Below are positions 35,061 to 43,900 of a DNA stretch of 64,000 nt, piece by piece. Position 1 is the first letter of the stretch, and the number at the start of each line of letters is the position of its first letter. Below the pieces are notes generated by a model, which ran no database searches, was not told the DNA's origin, and saw only the letters and a list, made by a program, of their open reading frames with translations. The DNA lies in assembly GCA_015057365.1 (NCBI GenBank), contig SVEN01000007.1, forward strand, positions 1 to 64,000, in the 5' to 3' direction. The DNA is from Lachnospiraceae bacterium (GTDB lineage Bacteria; Bacillota; Clostridia; Lachnospirales; Lachnospiraceae). Both the position numbers and the translations under genes were made by a program.

Positions 35061-36737
35061 ATGGGTAAATTAAAAAGTTTATGGAAGGACAGAGGTAATC
35101 AGCTTAAGTATGCCAAGTGGCTGATGAGCTATACCAAGCCGTATCTGGGACGCATTATTCTTATGATGAGTATTACCCTGGTCAGCTCGGTGGTGTCCTT
35201 GTTTATGGTAACCTTGTCAAAGGACATTATTGACAGGGCGACGCTGGGCAATAAGTTTATGTCGCTGGTCGTGGGTTATCTTTTGTTGACCTTGGCGTTA
35301 CAGGCGGTGAGTGTGGTGTCTACCTTGCTGTCCACGGTGTTGACGGAGAAATACTCTTTCGGTATACGTAAGCAGGTATATGAGAAGATTATCAATTCTC
35401 ACTGGATGGATGTGAAAAAGTATCATACGGGAGATTTGATGACAAGATTGACCAGTGATGCGGGTAATATTGCGGACGGTATCATCGGGACGATTCCGAA
35501 TATCATTATTTTGGGAATTGAGTTGCTCATGGTGTTCTTTACCTTGTTTTTCTATTCGAAGCTGTTGGCTTGTTTTGCGCTTTTGGTGGCGCCGGTGGCA
35601 GGTATCGTGTCCTGGCTGTTCGGACGCAGGCTGAAGAAGCTGCAGGTAAAGGTACAGGAGTCGGAGGCTTCCTATCGTTCTTTTTTACAGGAGAGTTTGG
35701 CGAATCTTTTGGTAGTAAAGGCCTTTGCCAACGAGGACTATTCCGCAAAGCGTTTGACGGAGCTTCGTGATGAACGCTTTACGTGGGTGTTCAAAAGGGC
35801 AAAGATGGGTCTGGCAAGTTCCACGACGATTTCCGTGGCGTTTCAGCTGGGTTATTTGGTGGCATTTGCTTACGGCGCCATGTTGATTGCGGCAAAGACG
35901 ATTACATACGGTACCATGTCCGTGTTTTTGACTTTGGTAAACCGGGTGCAGTCCCCGATTTTAGGTCTGGCGCATCAGGTGCCGAAGGTGGTGTCTGTGT
36001 TGGCGTCTGCCGGCCGTGTGATGGAACTGCAGAATATTCCGCTGGAGAAAAAAGAAGAGATTACGATGCAGACCGAGCATGTGGGTGTGGATATTAAAGA
36101 GTTGACCTTCGGTTACACGGATGAGCTCGTGCTTGAGAATGTATCGTTAAATGTAAAGCCGGGTGAGTTTGTTGCCATTATCGGCGAGTCCGGTATCGGA
36201 AAGACGACGCTGATCCGTTTGATTATGTCCTTTATGAGCAATATGCAAGGTGATGTGAGCTTTTATAATGCGCAAGGCGATGCTATCAAGGCTAATGCAA
36301 GTACCCGTAATTTCATTGCCTATGTGCCGCAGGGAAATACGTTGTTCAGCGGTACGGTGCGGGAGAATATTTTAATGGGTAACCTGAATGCGACGGAAGA
36401 AGAGATTTACGCTGCATTAAAGCTTTCCGCCGGCTACGATTTTGTGATGGAGTTACCGAACGGTCTGGACACCGTTATCGGAGAGCGGGGGCACGGTATT
36501 TCCGAAGGACAGGCTCAGCGTATTGCCATTGCCAGAGCTTTTGTAAGAAAGGCTCCGCTGTTGATTCTGGATGAGGCCACCTCTTCTTTGGACGAGGCAA
36601 CGGAGTTGTCCGTATTGGAAGGCTTGCAGGCACTGACGCCGAAGCCAACCTGTATCATCATTACCCACAGAAAGAGCATTTTGCAGTACTGTGACAGAGA
36701 AATCAAGATTGAGAACACAAAGACGATTGAGTTGTAA
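35061..36737 (+). CDS. ABC exporter (fused membrane and ATPase domains)
   Basis: Protein of 558 residues of the type I exporter class. Six membrane segments lie within residues about 25-310. The ATPase domain has Walker A GESGIGKTT, Walker B LLILDEATSSLD, and the H-loop THRKS. The signature is ISEGQAQR rather than the canonical LSGGQ, which is also seen in some lasso D exporters. There is no N-terminal C39 peptidase domain. Given the PqqD-like gene 21 bp upstream, it may export a modified peptide; other exported substrates are possible. Confidence 0.88.
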   Translation: MGKLKSLWKDRGNQLKYAKWLMSYTKPYLGRIILMMSITLVSSVVSLFMVTLSKDIIDRATLGNKFMSLVVGYLLLTLALQAVSVVSTLLSTVLTEKYSFGIRKQVYEKIINSHWMDVKKYHTGDLMTRLTSDAGNIADGIIGTIPNIIILGIELLMVFFTLFFYSKLLACFALLVAPVAGIVSWLFGRRLKKLQVKVQESEASYRSFLQESLANLLVVKAFANEDYSAKRLTELRDERFTWVFKRAKMGLASSTTISVAFQLGYLVAFAYGAMLIAAKTITYGTMSVFLTLVNRVQSPILGLAHQVPKVVSVLASAGRVMELQNIPLEKKEEITMQTEHVGVDIKELTFGYTDELVLENVSLNVKPGEFVAIIGESGIGKTTLIRLIMSFMSNMQGDVSFYNAQGDAIKANASTRNFIAYVPQGNTLFSGTVRENILMGNLNATEEEIYAALKLSAGYDFVMELPNGLDTVIGERGHGISEGQAQRIAIARAFVRKAPLLILDEATSSLDEATELSVLEGLQALTPKPTCIIITHRKSILQYCDREIKIENTKTIEL

Positions 36738-36741
36738 AATG

Positions 36742-36775
36742 ACAGCCGTTGCAAAAAAGCAGCGGCTGTTTTCTA
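36742..36775 (+). terminator. Intrinsic terminator after the ABC exporter gene
   Basis: ACAGCCGTTGC (36742-36752) pairs with GCAGCGGCTGT (36759-36769) with one G-T wobble and an A-rich loop, followed by TTTCT. Confidence 0.8.
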
Positions 36776-36904
36776 ATAAAAATTTTTTTGAAACTTTTTC
36801 CACCATTCGTGTGTATTATAAGTGAGGACCAATCGGGAAGAAAAATGTTTTGATTGTCGGTGGTGAGGAATATGTGATGAATGAGAGCAAAGGAGGATAA
36901 AAAG

Positions 36905-37585
36905 ATGGGGTTATTTGAAAATGACGAGGAGTACAAAAAGGACTTGGTGAGAAGAAAAACAAGAAAAGCCGATATGATGGGCAGTTGGGTTATGGTATTG
37001 TTCCGGTTGCAGATAGTTGCAATTGTGGGAAGTGTTTTGTCCAGTGATTTGTTTGAGAAGGTACCGGTGATTTATTATCTGGGGGTTTTGATGAATTTCG
37101 GAATTTTGATTGCCAACAGTATTATTTTAATCCGGTTAAAAGAGGTGGAGGACTGGTTCGGCAAGGCCGGCATCTGTTATCTGGTTTCCGGCTGTTCGAG
37201 TTTTGTGATTCTACTTCTTACATTGGGCGGCGCAGGGGTGCTGGGGGGAATCTTAACCATTGCGATGGCGATTGTGGAATTGGTAGGAAATTATGATGAA
37301 TGTACCGGGTACGAGGTATCCCTTCAGGATATAGATGAAGATTTATCCGCACAATGGTCTGTTCAGTGGAAATTGGAACTGATTTGTATATTATCCACGC
37401 TGGGGCTAACGATTCTGTCGTTGATTGGTGCGGCTCTCCTTTCCATGGGAGTTCTTGTTCTTTGTATTATCTTGATGTTGATTGTAGGGGTTGCAAGTAT
37501 AGTTGTCGGAATCCGTCGGTTAATTTACCTGCATCGTACGGCGGTTTGCTTTCAGAATTATGTACCGGATGAGGTAGTGGAATAA
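36905..37585 (+). CDS. Polytopic membrane protein of unknown function
   Basis: Protein of 226 residues. ATG 36905 follows AAAGGAGG (36889-36896). After a charged N-terminus (GLFENDEEYKKDLVRRKTRK) there are about six hydrophobic segments, including VIYYLGVLMNFGILIANSII and GVLVLCIILMLIVGVASIVV. No family recognised. Followed by a terminator-like hairpin at about 37607-37644, so it appears to be transcribed alone. Confidence 0.65.
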   Translation: MGLFENDEEYKKDLVRRKTRKADMMGSWVMVLFRLQIVAIVGSVLSSDLFEKVPVIYYLGVLMNFGILIANSIILIRLKEVEDWFGKAGICYLVSGCSSFVILLLTLGGAGVLGGILTIAMAIVELVGNYDECTGYEVSLQDIDEDLSAQWSVQWKLELICILSTLGLTILSLIGAALLSMGVLVLCIILMLIVGVASIVVGIRRLIYLHRTAVCFQNYVPDEVVE

Positions 37586-37606
37586 ATACATACGTTGGAA
37601 AAGAAA

Positions 37607-37648
37607 AGGGACGAAGCCTTCTGTAAATGAAGCTTCGTTCCTTTTGTG
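37607..37648 (+). terminator. Intrinsic terminator
   Basis: AAAGGGACGAAGC (from 37607) pairs with GCTTCGTTCCTTT (to 37644), followed by TGTGCT; a long stem between the membrane protein and the ABC fusion gene. Confidence 0.65.
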
Positions 37649-37661
37649 CTGTCTCCTCTTC

Positions 37662-37691
37662 TTGCATTACGGGGAGGGAGTGTGTTATACT
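37662..37691 (+). promoter_or_regulatory. Candidate promoter for permease-ATPase fusion
   Basis: TTGCAT (37662-37667), an 18-bp spacer and TATACT (37686-37691), about 30 bp upstream of the start codon. Confidence 0.6.
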
Positions 37692-37723
37692 AGGAAGCGG
37701 AAAACGGAAAGGAGGGAAGGCTT

Positions 37724-39283
37724 GTGGATAAGCAGTCAAGAAAGCATAGCATCGCGTGGATAAAGCGTGCGGCAGCGGTCGTATTTTGGATTTTTGTCTG
37801 GCAGGCGGTTGTCATGATTTTGGATAAAAAGAGCGGTAATTCCATGGGCGGAAGCCTTCTTGTGGCATCTCCTTTCGAAACGGTAAAAACATTGATTTCG
37901 TTGATACAGACGGCAGAGTTTTGGAAGGCGGTAGGATACTCCTTTGCAAAGATTGCGTCTGGCTTTTTCCTGGCCCTTGCGGCAGGAGTATTTTGTGCGG
38001 TGCTTGCATCGGCCTTTGGTGTGGTACGCGCCTTGTTAAATCCGGTGTTGCGCCTCATTAAGGCGGTGCCGGTGGCCTCCTTTATTATTTTGGCGTTGTT
38101 CTGGCTGTCATCCTCAAAGAATCTTTCGGTACTGATATCGTTTTTGATGGTGCTTCCGGTGATTTATACCAATGTGTTGCAGGGAATCGAAGCTACGGAC
38201 AAGGAGCTTCTTGAAATGGCCTCTGTGTTCCGTGTATCTGTGGGAAAACGGATTCGGTATATTTATATCCCGGCGGTGATGCCGTATTTTGTGTCGGCCT
38301 GCTCCGTGGGACTGGGGTTTTGCTTTAAATCTGGGATTGCGGCGGAGATTATCGGTCTTCCGACCAATTCCATCGGGGAGCGGTTGTACGAGGCAAAGCT
38401 GTATCTTTTGACGGAGGAGTTGTTTGCCTGGACTGCGGTGATTGTTTTGGTCAGTGTAGTTTTTGAAAAAGCGGTAATGCTTTTAGTAAAGGCTTTGGCA
38501 AAGGGTTTGGCGGGAAGTGTAAAGACGGTCGATGCAGATGTAAAAGACAGTGAAGAACCGCAAGGAAACGATAAGGCGGTGAAGAAATATGAGACTGAGA
38601 CGGCCGGCGGGCAGGTATTTGTTACCGAGAAGGAACAGCCGGCTTTTGCGGAAGTGTTTAGCGAAATGCAGGAAGTACTGACCGGTCCGGCGGGAACATT
38701 ACCGGTGAATTCTGCATCGGAAGGCTTCGGATTGTTCGGAGTAACAAAGAGATTTGAGGATAAAACGGTAGTAAAGGACTTTTCTTTAGCGGTGGCGCAA
38801 GGAGAAAAAGTAGCTTTGATGGGAGCCTCCGGATGCGGAAAAAGTACGGCGGGCAAGCTGATGTTAGGCTTGCTTTCGGCAGATGAAGGCAGAGTGAAAC
38901 GTCCGGCTCGGTTGGGTGCGGTGTTCCAGGAGGATCGTTTGTGTAAAGAGTTCGATGCGGTAACCAATATTGCTATGGTGACCGGTGACAGGCAGGCGGC
39001 AGAAGCGGCACTTGCGGAAGTCGGGCTTTCTGATATTAAAGGGAAACCGGTGGCGGCGCTGTCCGGCGGAATGAAGCGACGGGTGGCCATTGTGCGTGCA
39101 CTTTTATCCGATGGTGAACTGTTGGTGCTGGACGAGCCGTTTACGGGTCTGGATGCGGCAAATAAGCAACAGGTGACGGCATATGTGAAGGAAAAACTAC
39201 AGGGTAGGAGTGTGCTTTTAATTACCCATAACGAAAGGGAAGCCACGGAATTGGCCGACCGGGTGGTCCGGATGTCGGTATAA
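37724..39283 (+). CDS. ABC transporter permease-ATPase fusion (nitrate/sulfonate/taurine type)
   Basis: Protein of 519 residues starting at GTG 37724 after AAAGGAGGG. The first ~265 residues are a permease with about six membrane segments and the inner-membrane coupling motif SVFRVSVGKRIRYIYIPAVMPYFVSA. A charged linker (about 265-330) leads to an ATPase domain with Walker A GASGCGKST, signature LSGGMKRR, Walker B LLVLDEPFTGLD and the H-loop ITHNE. Permease and ATPase are usually separate SsuC/SsuB-like proteins. The fitting substrate-binding lipoprotein is at 5299-6363. Substrate unknown. Confidence 0.9.
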   Translation: MDKQSRKHSIAWIKRAAAVVFWIFVWQAVVMILDKKSGNSMGGSLLVASPFETVKTLISLIQTAEFWKAVGYSFAKIASGFFLALAAGVFCAVLASAFGVVRALLNPVLRLIKAVPVASFIILALFWLSSSKNLSVLISFLMVLPVIYTNVLQGIEATDKELLEMASVFRVSVGKRIRYIYIPAVMPYFVSACSVGLGFCFKSGIAAEIIGLPTNSIGERLYEAKLYLLTEELFAWTAVIVLVSVVFEKAVMLLVKALAKGLAGSVKTVDADVKDSEEPQGNDKAVKKYETETAGGQVFVTEKEQPAFAEVFSEMQEVLTGPAGTLPVNSASEGFGLFGVTKRFEDKTVVKDFSLAVAQGEKVALMGASGCGKSTAGKLMLGLLSADEGRVKRPARLGAVFQEDRLCKEFDAVTNIAMVTGDRQAAEAALAEVGLSDIKGKPVAALSGGMKRRVAIVRALLSDGELLVLDEPFTGLDAANKQQVTAYVKEKLQGRSVLLITHNEREATELADRVVRMSV

Positions 39284-39356
39284 GCAGACAGTGACAAAAC
39301 GGGAAGGAGCCGGATGGGATGCCGGGGAGGACAGGGAAAGAAACGAGGTGACAGGC

Positions 39357-40730
39357 ATGGAGATTGTACTGCCGAAGCAGGTAAAACAGATTATAGATAC
39401 GTTGCAGGCACATGGATACGAGGCTTACGCGGTAGGTGGTTGCGTCCGGGATGCGATGCTTGGGAGAGAACCCCAGGATTGGGATATTACCACATCGGCC
39501 CTTCCGAAGCAGGTAAAAGCACTGTTCCGCCGGACCATTGATACCGGTATTCAGCACGGTACGGTAACGGTGATGTTGGACAAGGTAGGCTTTGAGGTAA
39601 CCACCTACCGGGTGGATGGAAAATACGAGGACGGAAGACACCCGACAGAGGTGTCCTTTACCGCTAGTTTGGCGGAGGATTTAAAGAGACGTGATTTTAC
39701 CATTAATGCCATGGCCTATAACGAGACAGAAGGACTGGTGGATTTGTTTCACGGTGCCGAGGATTTGGAACAGGGCGTGATTCGATGTGTGGGAGTGGCA
39801 AAGGAGCGTTTTTCCGAAGATGCGCTGCGTATTTTGCGTGCCTTTCGTTTTTCGGCACAGCTGGATTTTTCCATAGAGGAGGAGACGTTAATGGCGGCCC
39901 GGGAGCTGGCGGATACGCTTAAGAAAATCAGTGCGGAGCGGATTTATGCGGAGCTTACGAAGCTCTTGGTATCGGGGCATCCGGAGCGGCTTTTGACGGC
40001 CTATGAATGCGGTGTGACAAAGGTGATTTTGCCGGAGTTTGACCGGATGTGTGAAACGGAACAAAATCATCCGGCCCATTATGCAAATGTAGGAATTCAC
40101 AGTTTGGATACAACTTGTTATGCAAAGAAAATAACAGAGTATTCGGGCACATGTGGATTTACACCGGACGAGTTCCGATACTTGCGTCTGGCGGCATTGC
40201 TTCATGATGTGGGAAAGCCTGAGCGACGTAGTACGGATGAGAAGGGAATCGATCATTTTCGAGGGCATGCGGAAGCAGGTGCCGACGAGGTGAAGAAGAT
40301 ACTGCGTCGGTTAAAATCGGACAATGCAACCGTCGATACGGTATCCCGATTAGTACGGTGGCATACCTATCCTTTTGTGGCAGAGGAGAAGGCACTTCGT
40401 CGTGCCATGTACAAAATCGGTGGGGATTTATTTCCGCTATTATTCGAACTTCGCCGGGCGGATCTGGAGGCCCACGCGGAGCCATACCGTACCGAAGGCC
40501 CGGAAACACTCCAAAAGGTATGGCAAGTTTATCGGGGAATAAAAGAGCGGGAGGAGTGTACGTCCTTAAAGGACCTGGCGGTAAACGGCAGTGATTTGAT
40601 TGCGGCAGGCTTTGCACCGGGCAAGGAACTGGGAGAAGTGCTGAACAGATTACTGTTCCTGGTGATTGAAGAACCGGAAAAGAATAAAAAAGAGACGCTT
40701 TTACAACAATCCGAAATGTATAAAAAGTAG
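39357..40730 (+). CDS. cca: CCA-adding tRNA nucleotidyltransferase
   Basis: Adds or repairs the 3' CCA of tRNAs. Of 457 residues; ATG 39357 follows GAGGTG and gives MEIVLPKQV, a better N-terminus than the upstream frame start at 39291. The head domain shows YAVGGCVRDAMLG and the catalytic DWDIT, then RRDFTINAMAYN and RILRAFRFSAQL. A C-terminal HD domain (RLAALLHDVGKPE, FRGHAEAGA) is present, as in many bacterial class II enzymes. Confidence 0.95.
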   Translation: MEIVLPKQVKQIIDTLQAHGYEAYAVGGCVRDAMLGREPQDWDITTSALPKQVKALFRRTIDTGIQHGTVTVMLDKVGFEVTTYRVDGKYEDGRHPTEVSFTASLAEDLKRRDFTINAMAYNETEGLVDLFHGAEDLEQGVIRCVGVAKERFSEDALRILRAFRFSAQLDFSIEEETLMAARELADTLKKISAERIYAELTKLLVSGHPERLLTAYECGVTKVILPEFDRMCETEQNHPAHYANVGIHSLDTTCYAKKITEYSGTCGFTPDEFRYLRLAALLHDVGKPERRSTDEKGIDHFRGHAEAGADEVKKILRRLKSDNATVDTVSRLVRWHTYPFVAEEKALRRAMYKIGGDLFPLLFELRRADLEAHAEPYRTEGPETLQKVWQVYRGIKEREECTSLKDLAVNGSDLIAAGFAPGKELGEVLNRLLFLVIEEPEKNKKETLLQQSEMYKK

Positions 40731-40757
40731 AACTTTGTCAGAAAATAAACAAAGTAG

Positions 40758-40787
40758 TTGACGAGAGATATTTCTTGGGAGTATAAT
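40758..40787 (+). promoter_or_regulatory. SigA-type promoter for riboswitch 2
   Basis: TTGACG (40758-40763), an 18-bp spacer and TATAAT (40782-40787). Transcription would begin near 40794, leaving about 75 nt of leader before the aptamer. Confidence 0.8.
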
Positions 40788-40867
40788 AAATATGTTTGGG
40801 ACATAATTCTAGGGCAAAAGTCCTAGAAGAGAATCCCCGGTGCATATTGCACATGTAACTATAGGTT

Positions 40868-40954
40868 GGAAATGACTGAAATGGCAAACCGGTGGAAACG
40901 TCGGGACGCAAAACCAAGGGGCTACGGTTAAATAACTATGCCGGCCGGGTTACC
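40868..40954 (+). promoter_or_regulatory. Cyclic-di-GMP-I (GEMM-I) riboswitch aptamer 2
   Basis: The class-I c-di-GMP landmarks are in order: GGCAAACC (40883-40890), a GAAA tetraloop, GGGACGCAAAACC (40903-40915), a GGGGCTACGG segment, and a closing GCCGGCCGGGTTACC (to 40954). The aptamer lies 45 nt before the start codon of the TGDN-repeat gene. No T-tailed terminator is visible between them. A 9-bp stem (40958-40966 with 40991-40999) encloses the ribosome binding site in its loop and touches the ATG, suggesting control of translation. Confidence 0.94.
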
Positions 40955-40999
40955 AAACATTTCGTTTTCAAAAAACTTTTATTAAAGGAGAACGAAGTG

Positions 41000-43900
41000 A
41001 TGGGAAAAGAAAACAACAATGGAAATCATTATGGCCAGAACAAAGAGAACAATGGAAACAATGGAAATCATTACGGCCAGAACAAAGACAAAAATAAAGA
41101 AGAGTCTTTGTATGAAGAGCAGGTGACACAGGAAGAACAAGTGTCAAATGAACAAGATACAGATTTGTTGGGAATGGCGGCGTCAAGTGATAATGGTAGT
41201 TCGGGACAAGGCGGATATCAGAGCTGGCAAGAGGCTTATTGGGATTGGATTACCGGAAAGATAGAATCTTTATGGGATAACTTCTGGGATTGGTGGAGAA
41301 GTTTATTTGAGAATGATGATGACAATACCGGTGATAACACCGGCGACAATACCGGTGATAACACCGGCGATAACACCGGAGACAATACCGGAGATAATAC
41401 CGGCGACAACACTGGGGATAACACTGGTGATAATACCGGAGACAACACCGGCGACAACGGTGGAGATAACACCGGAGACAACACTGGGGATAACACTGGT
41501 GACAACACTGGGGATAACACTGGTGATAATACCGGAGACAATACCGGAGATAATACCGGAGACAACACCGGGGATAACACCGGCGACAACACCGGAGACA
41601 ACACTGGGGATAACACTGGTGACAACACCGGCGACAATACCGGCGACAACAGTGGAGACAACACCGGAGACAATACCGGAGACAATACCGGAGATAACAC
41701 CGGCGACAACAGTGGAGACAACACTGGAGATAATACCGGAGACAATACCGGGGATAATACCGGAGACAACACCGGCGACAATACCGGAGATAACACCGGC
41801 GACAATACCGGCGACAACACCGGCGACAACGGTGGAGACAACACCGGAGATAACACCGGAGACAACACCGGAGATAATACTGGAGAGAATACCGGTGACA
41901 ATACCGGAGATAACACTGGGGATAATACCGGAGATAACACTGGTGACAACACCGGGGATAATACCGGTGATAATACCGGCGACAATACCGGCGACAACGG
42001 TGGAGACAACACCGGAGATAACACCGGAGACAACACCGGAGATAATACTGGAGAGAATACCGGTGACAATACCGGAGATAACACTGGGGATAATACCGGA
42101 GATAACACTGGTGACAACACCGGGGATAATACCGGTGATAATACCGGCGACAATACCGGTGACAACACTGGGGATAATACCGGAGACAATACCGGCGACA
42201 ACACCGGGGACAATACCGGAGATAACACTGGCGATAACACCGGGGATAACACTGGCGACAATACCGGAGATAACACTGGCGACAACACCGGCGACAATAC
42301 CGGGGACAATACCGGAGATAACACTGGCGATAACACCGGAGATAACACTGGCGATAATACCGGAGATAACACTGGTGACAACACCGGGGATAATACCGGA
42401 GACAATACCGGAGACAACAGTGGAGATAATACCGGAGACAACACCGGAGACAACACCGGAGATAATACTGGAGAGAATACCGGTGACAATACCGGAGACA
42501 ATACCGGAGATAACACTGGGGATAATACCGGAGATAACACTGGTGACAACACCGGGGCTAATACCGGTGATAATACCGGCGACAATACCGGTGACAACAC
42601 TGGGGATAACACCGGAGACAACACCGGAGACAACACCGGAGATAATACTGGAGAGAATACCGGTGACAATACCGGAGACAATACCGGAGATAACACTGGG
42701 GATAATACCGGAGACAATACCGGCGACAACACCGGGGACAATACCGGAGATAACACTGGCGATAACACCGGGGATAACACTGGCGACAATACCGGAGACA
42801 ACACTGGTGACAACACCGGAGACAACACCGGAGATAATACCGGCGACAACACCGGGGATAACACTGGTGATAATACCGGCGACAACACCGGAGATAATAC
42901 CGGCGACAACAGTGGAGACAACACCGGCGACAACAGTGGAGACAATACCGGGGATAACACCGGAGACAACACCGGGGATAACACTGGTGACAATATCGGT
43001 GACAACACTGGGGATAATACCGGAGATAACACTGGTGACAACACCGGGGATAATACCGGTGATAATACCGGCGACAATACCGGAGACAACACTGGGGATA
43101 ATACCGGAGACAATACCGGCGACAACACTGGTGATAACACCGGGGATAATACCGGCGACAATACCGGAGACAACACCGGGGATAACACCGGGGACAATAT
43201 CGGGGATAACACTGGCGACAACACCGGCGACAATACCGGAGATAACACTGGCGACAACACCGGCGACAATACCGGAGATAACATTGGAGACAATACCGGC
43301 GACAACACCGGCGGTAACACTGGGGATAACACTGGTGATAATACTGGAGACAACACCGGAGACAATACCGGTGACAACACCGGCGGTAACACTGGGGATA
43401 ACACCGGAGACAATACCGGGGATAACACCGGCGATAGTACCGGAGACAATACCGGGGATAACACCGGCGATAGTACTGGAGACAACACTGGGGATAATAC
43501 CGGGGATAACACCGGAGACAATACCGGTGACAACACTGGGGATAATACCGGAGACAATACCGGCGACAACACTGGGGATAACACCGGCGACAATACCGGT
43601 GACAACACCGGAGATAACATCGGAGATAATACCGGCGACAACACTGGGGATAATACCGGAGATAACACTGGTGACAACACCGGGGATAATACCGGTGATA
43701 ATACCGGCGACAATACCGGTGACAACACTGGCGACAATACCGGAGATAACACCGGGGATAATACCGGAGATAACACCGGAGATAACACTGGCGACAATAC
43801 TGGCGACAATACTGGTGAGAACAGTGGCGACAATACCGGAGACAACACCGGAGATAACACTGGAGACAACATAGGTGACAACACCGGAGACAATACCGGC

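Noticed and set aside
40892-40999. Extended N-terminus of the TGDN protein
   Set aside because: The in-frame extension lies within the c-di-GMP aptamer and lacks a ribosome binding site; ATG 41000 follows AAAGGAG.
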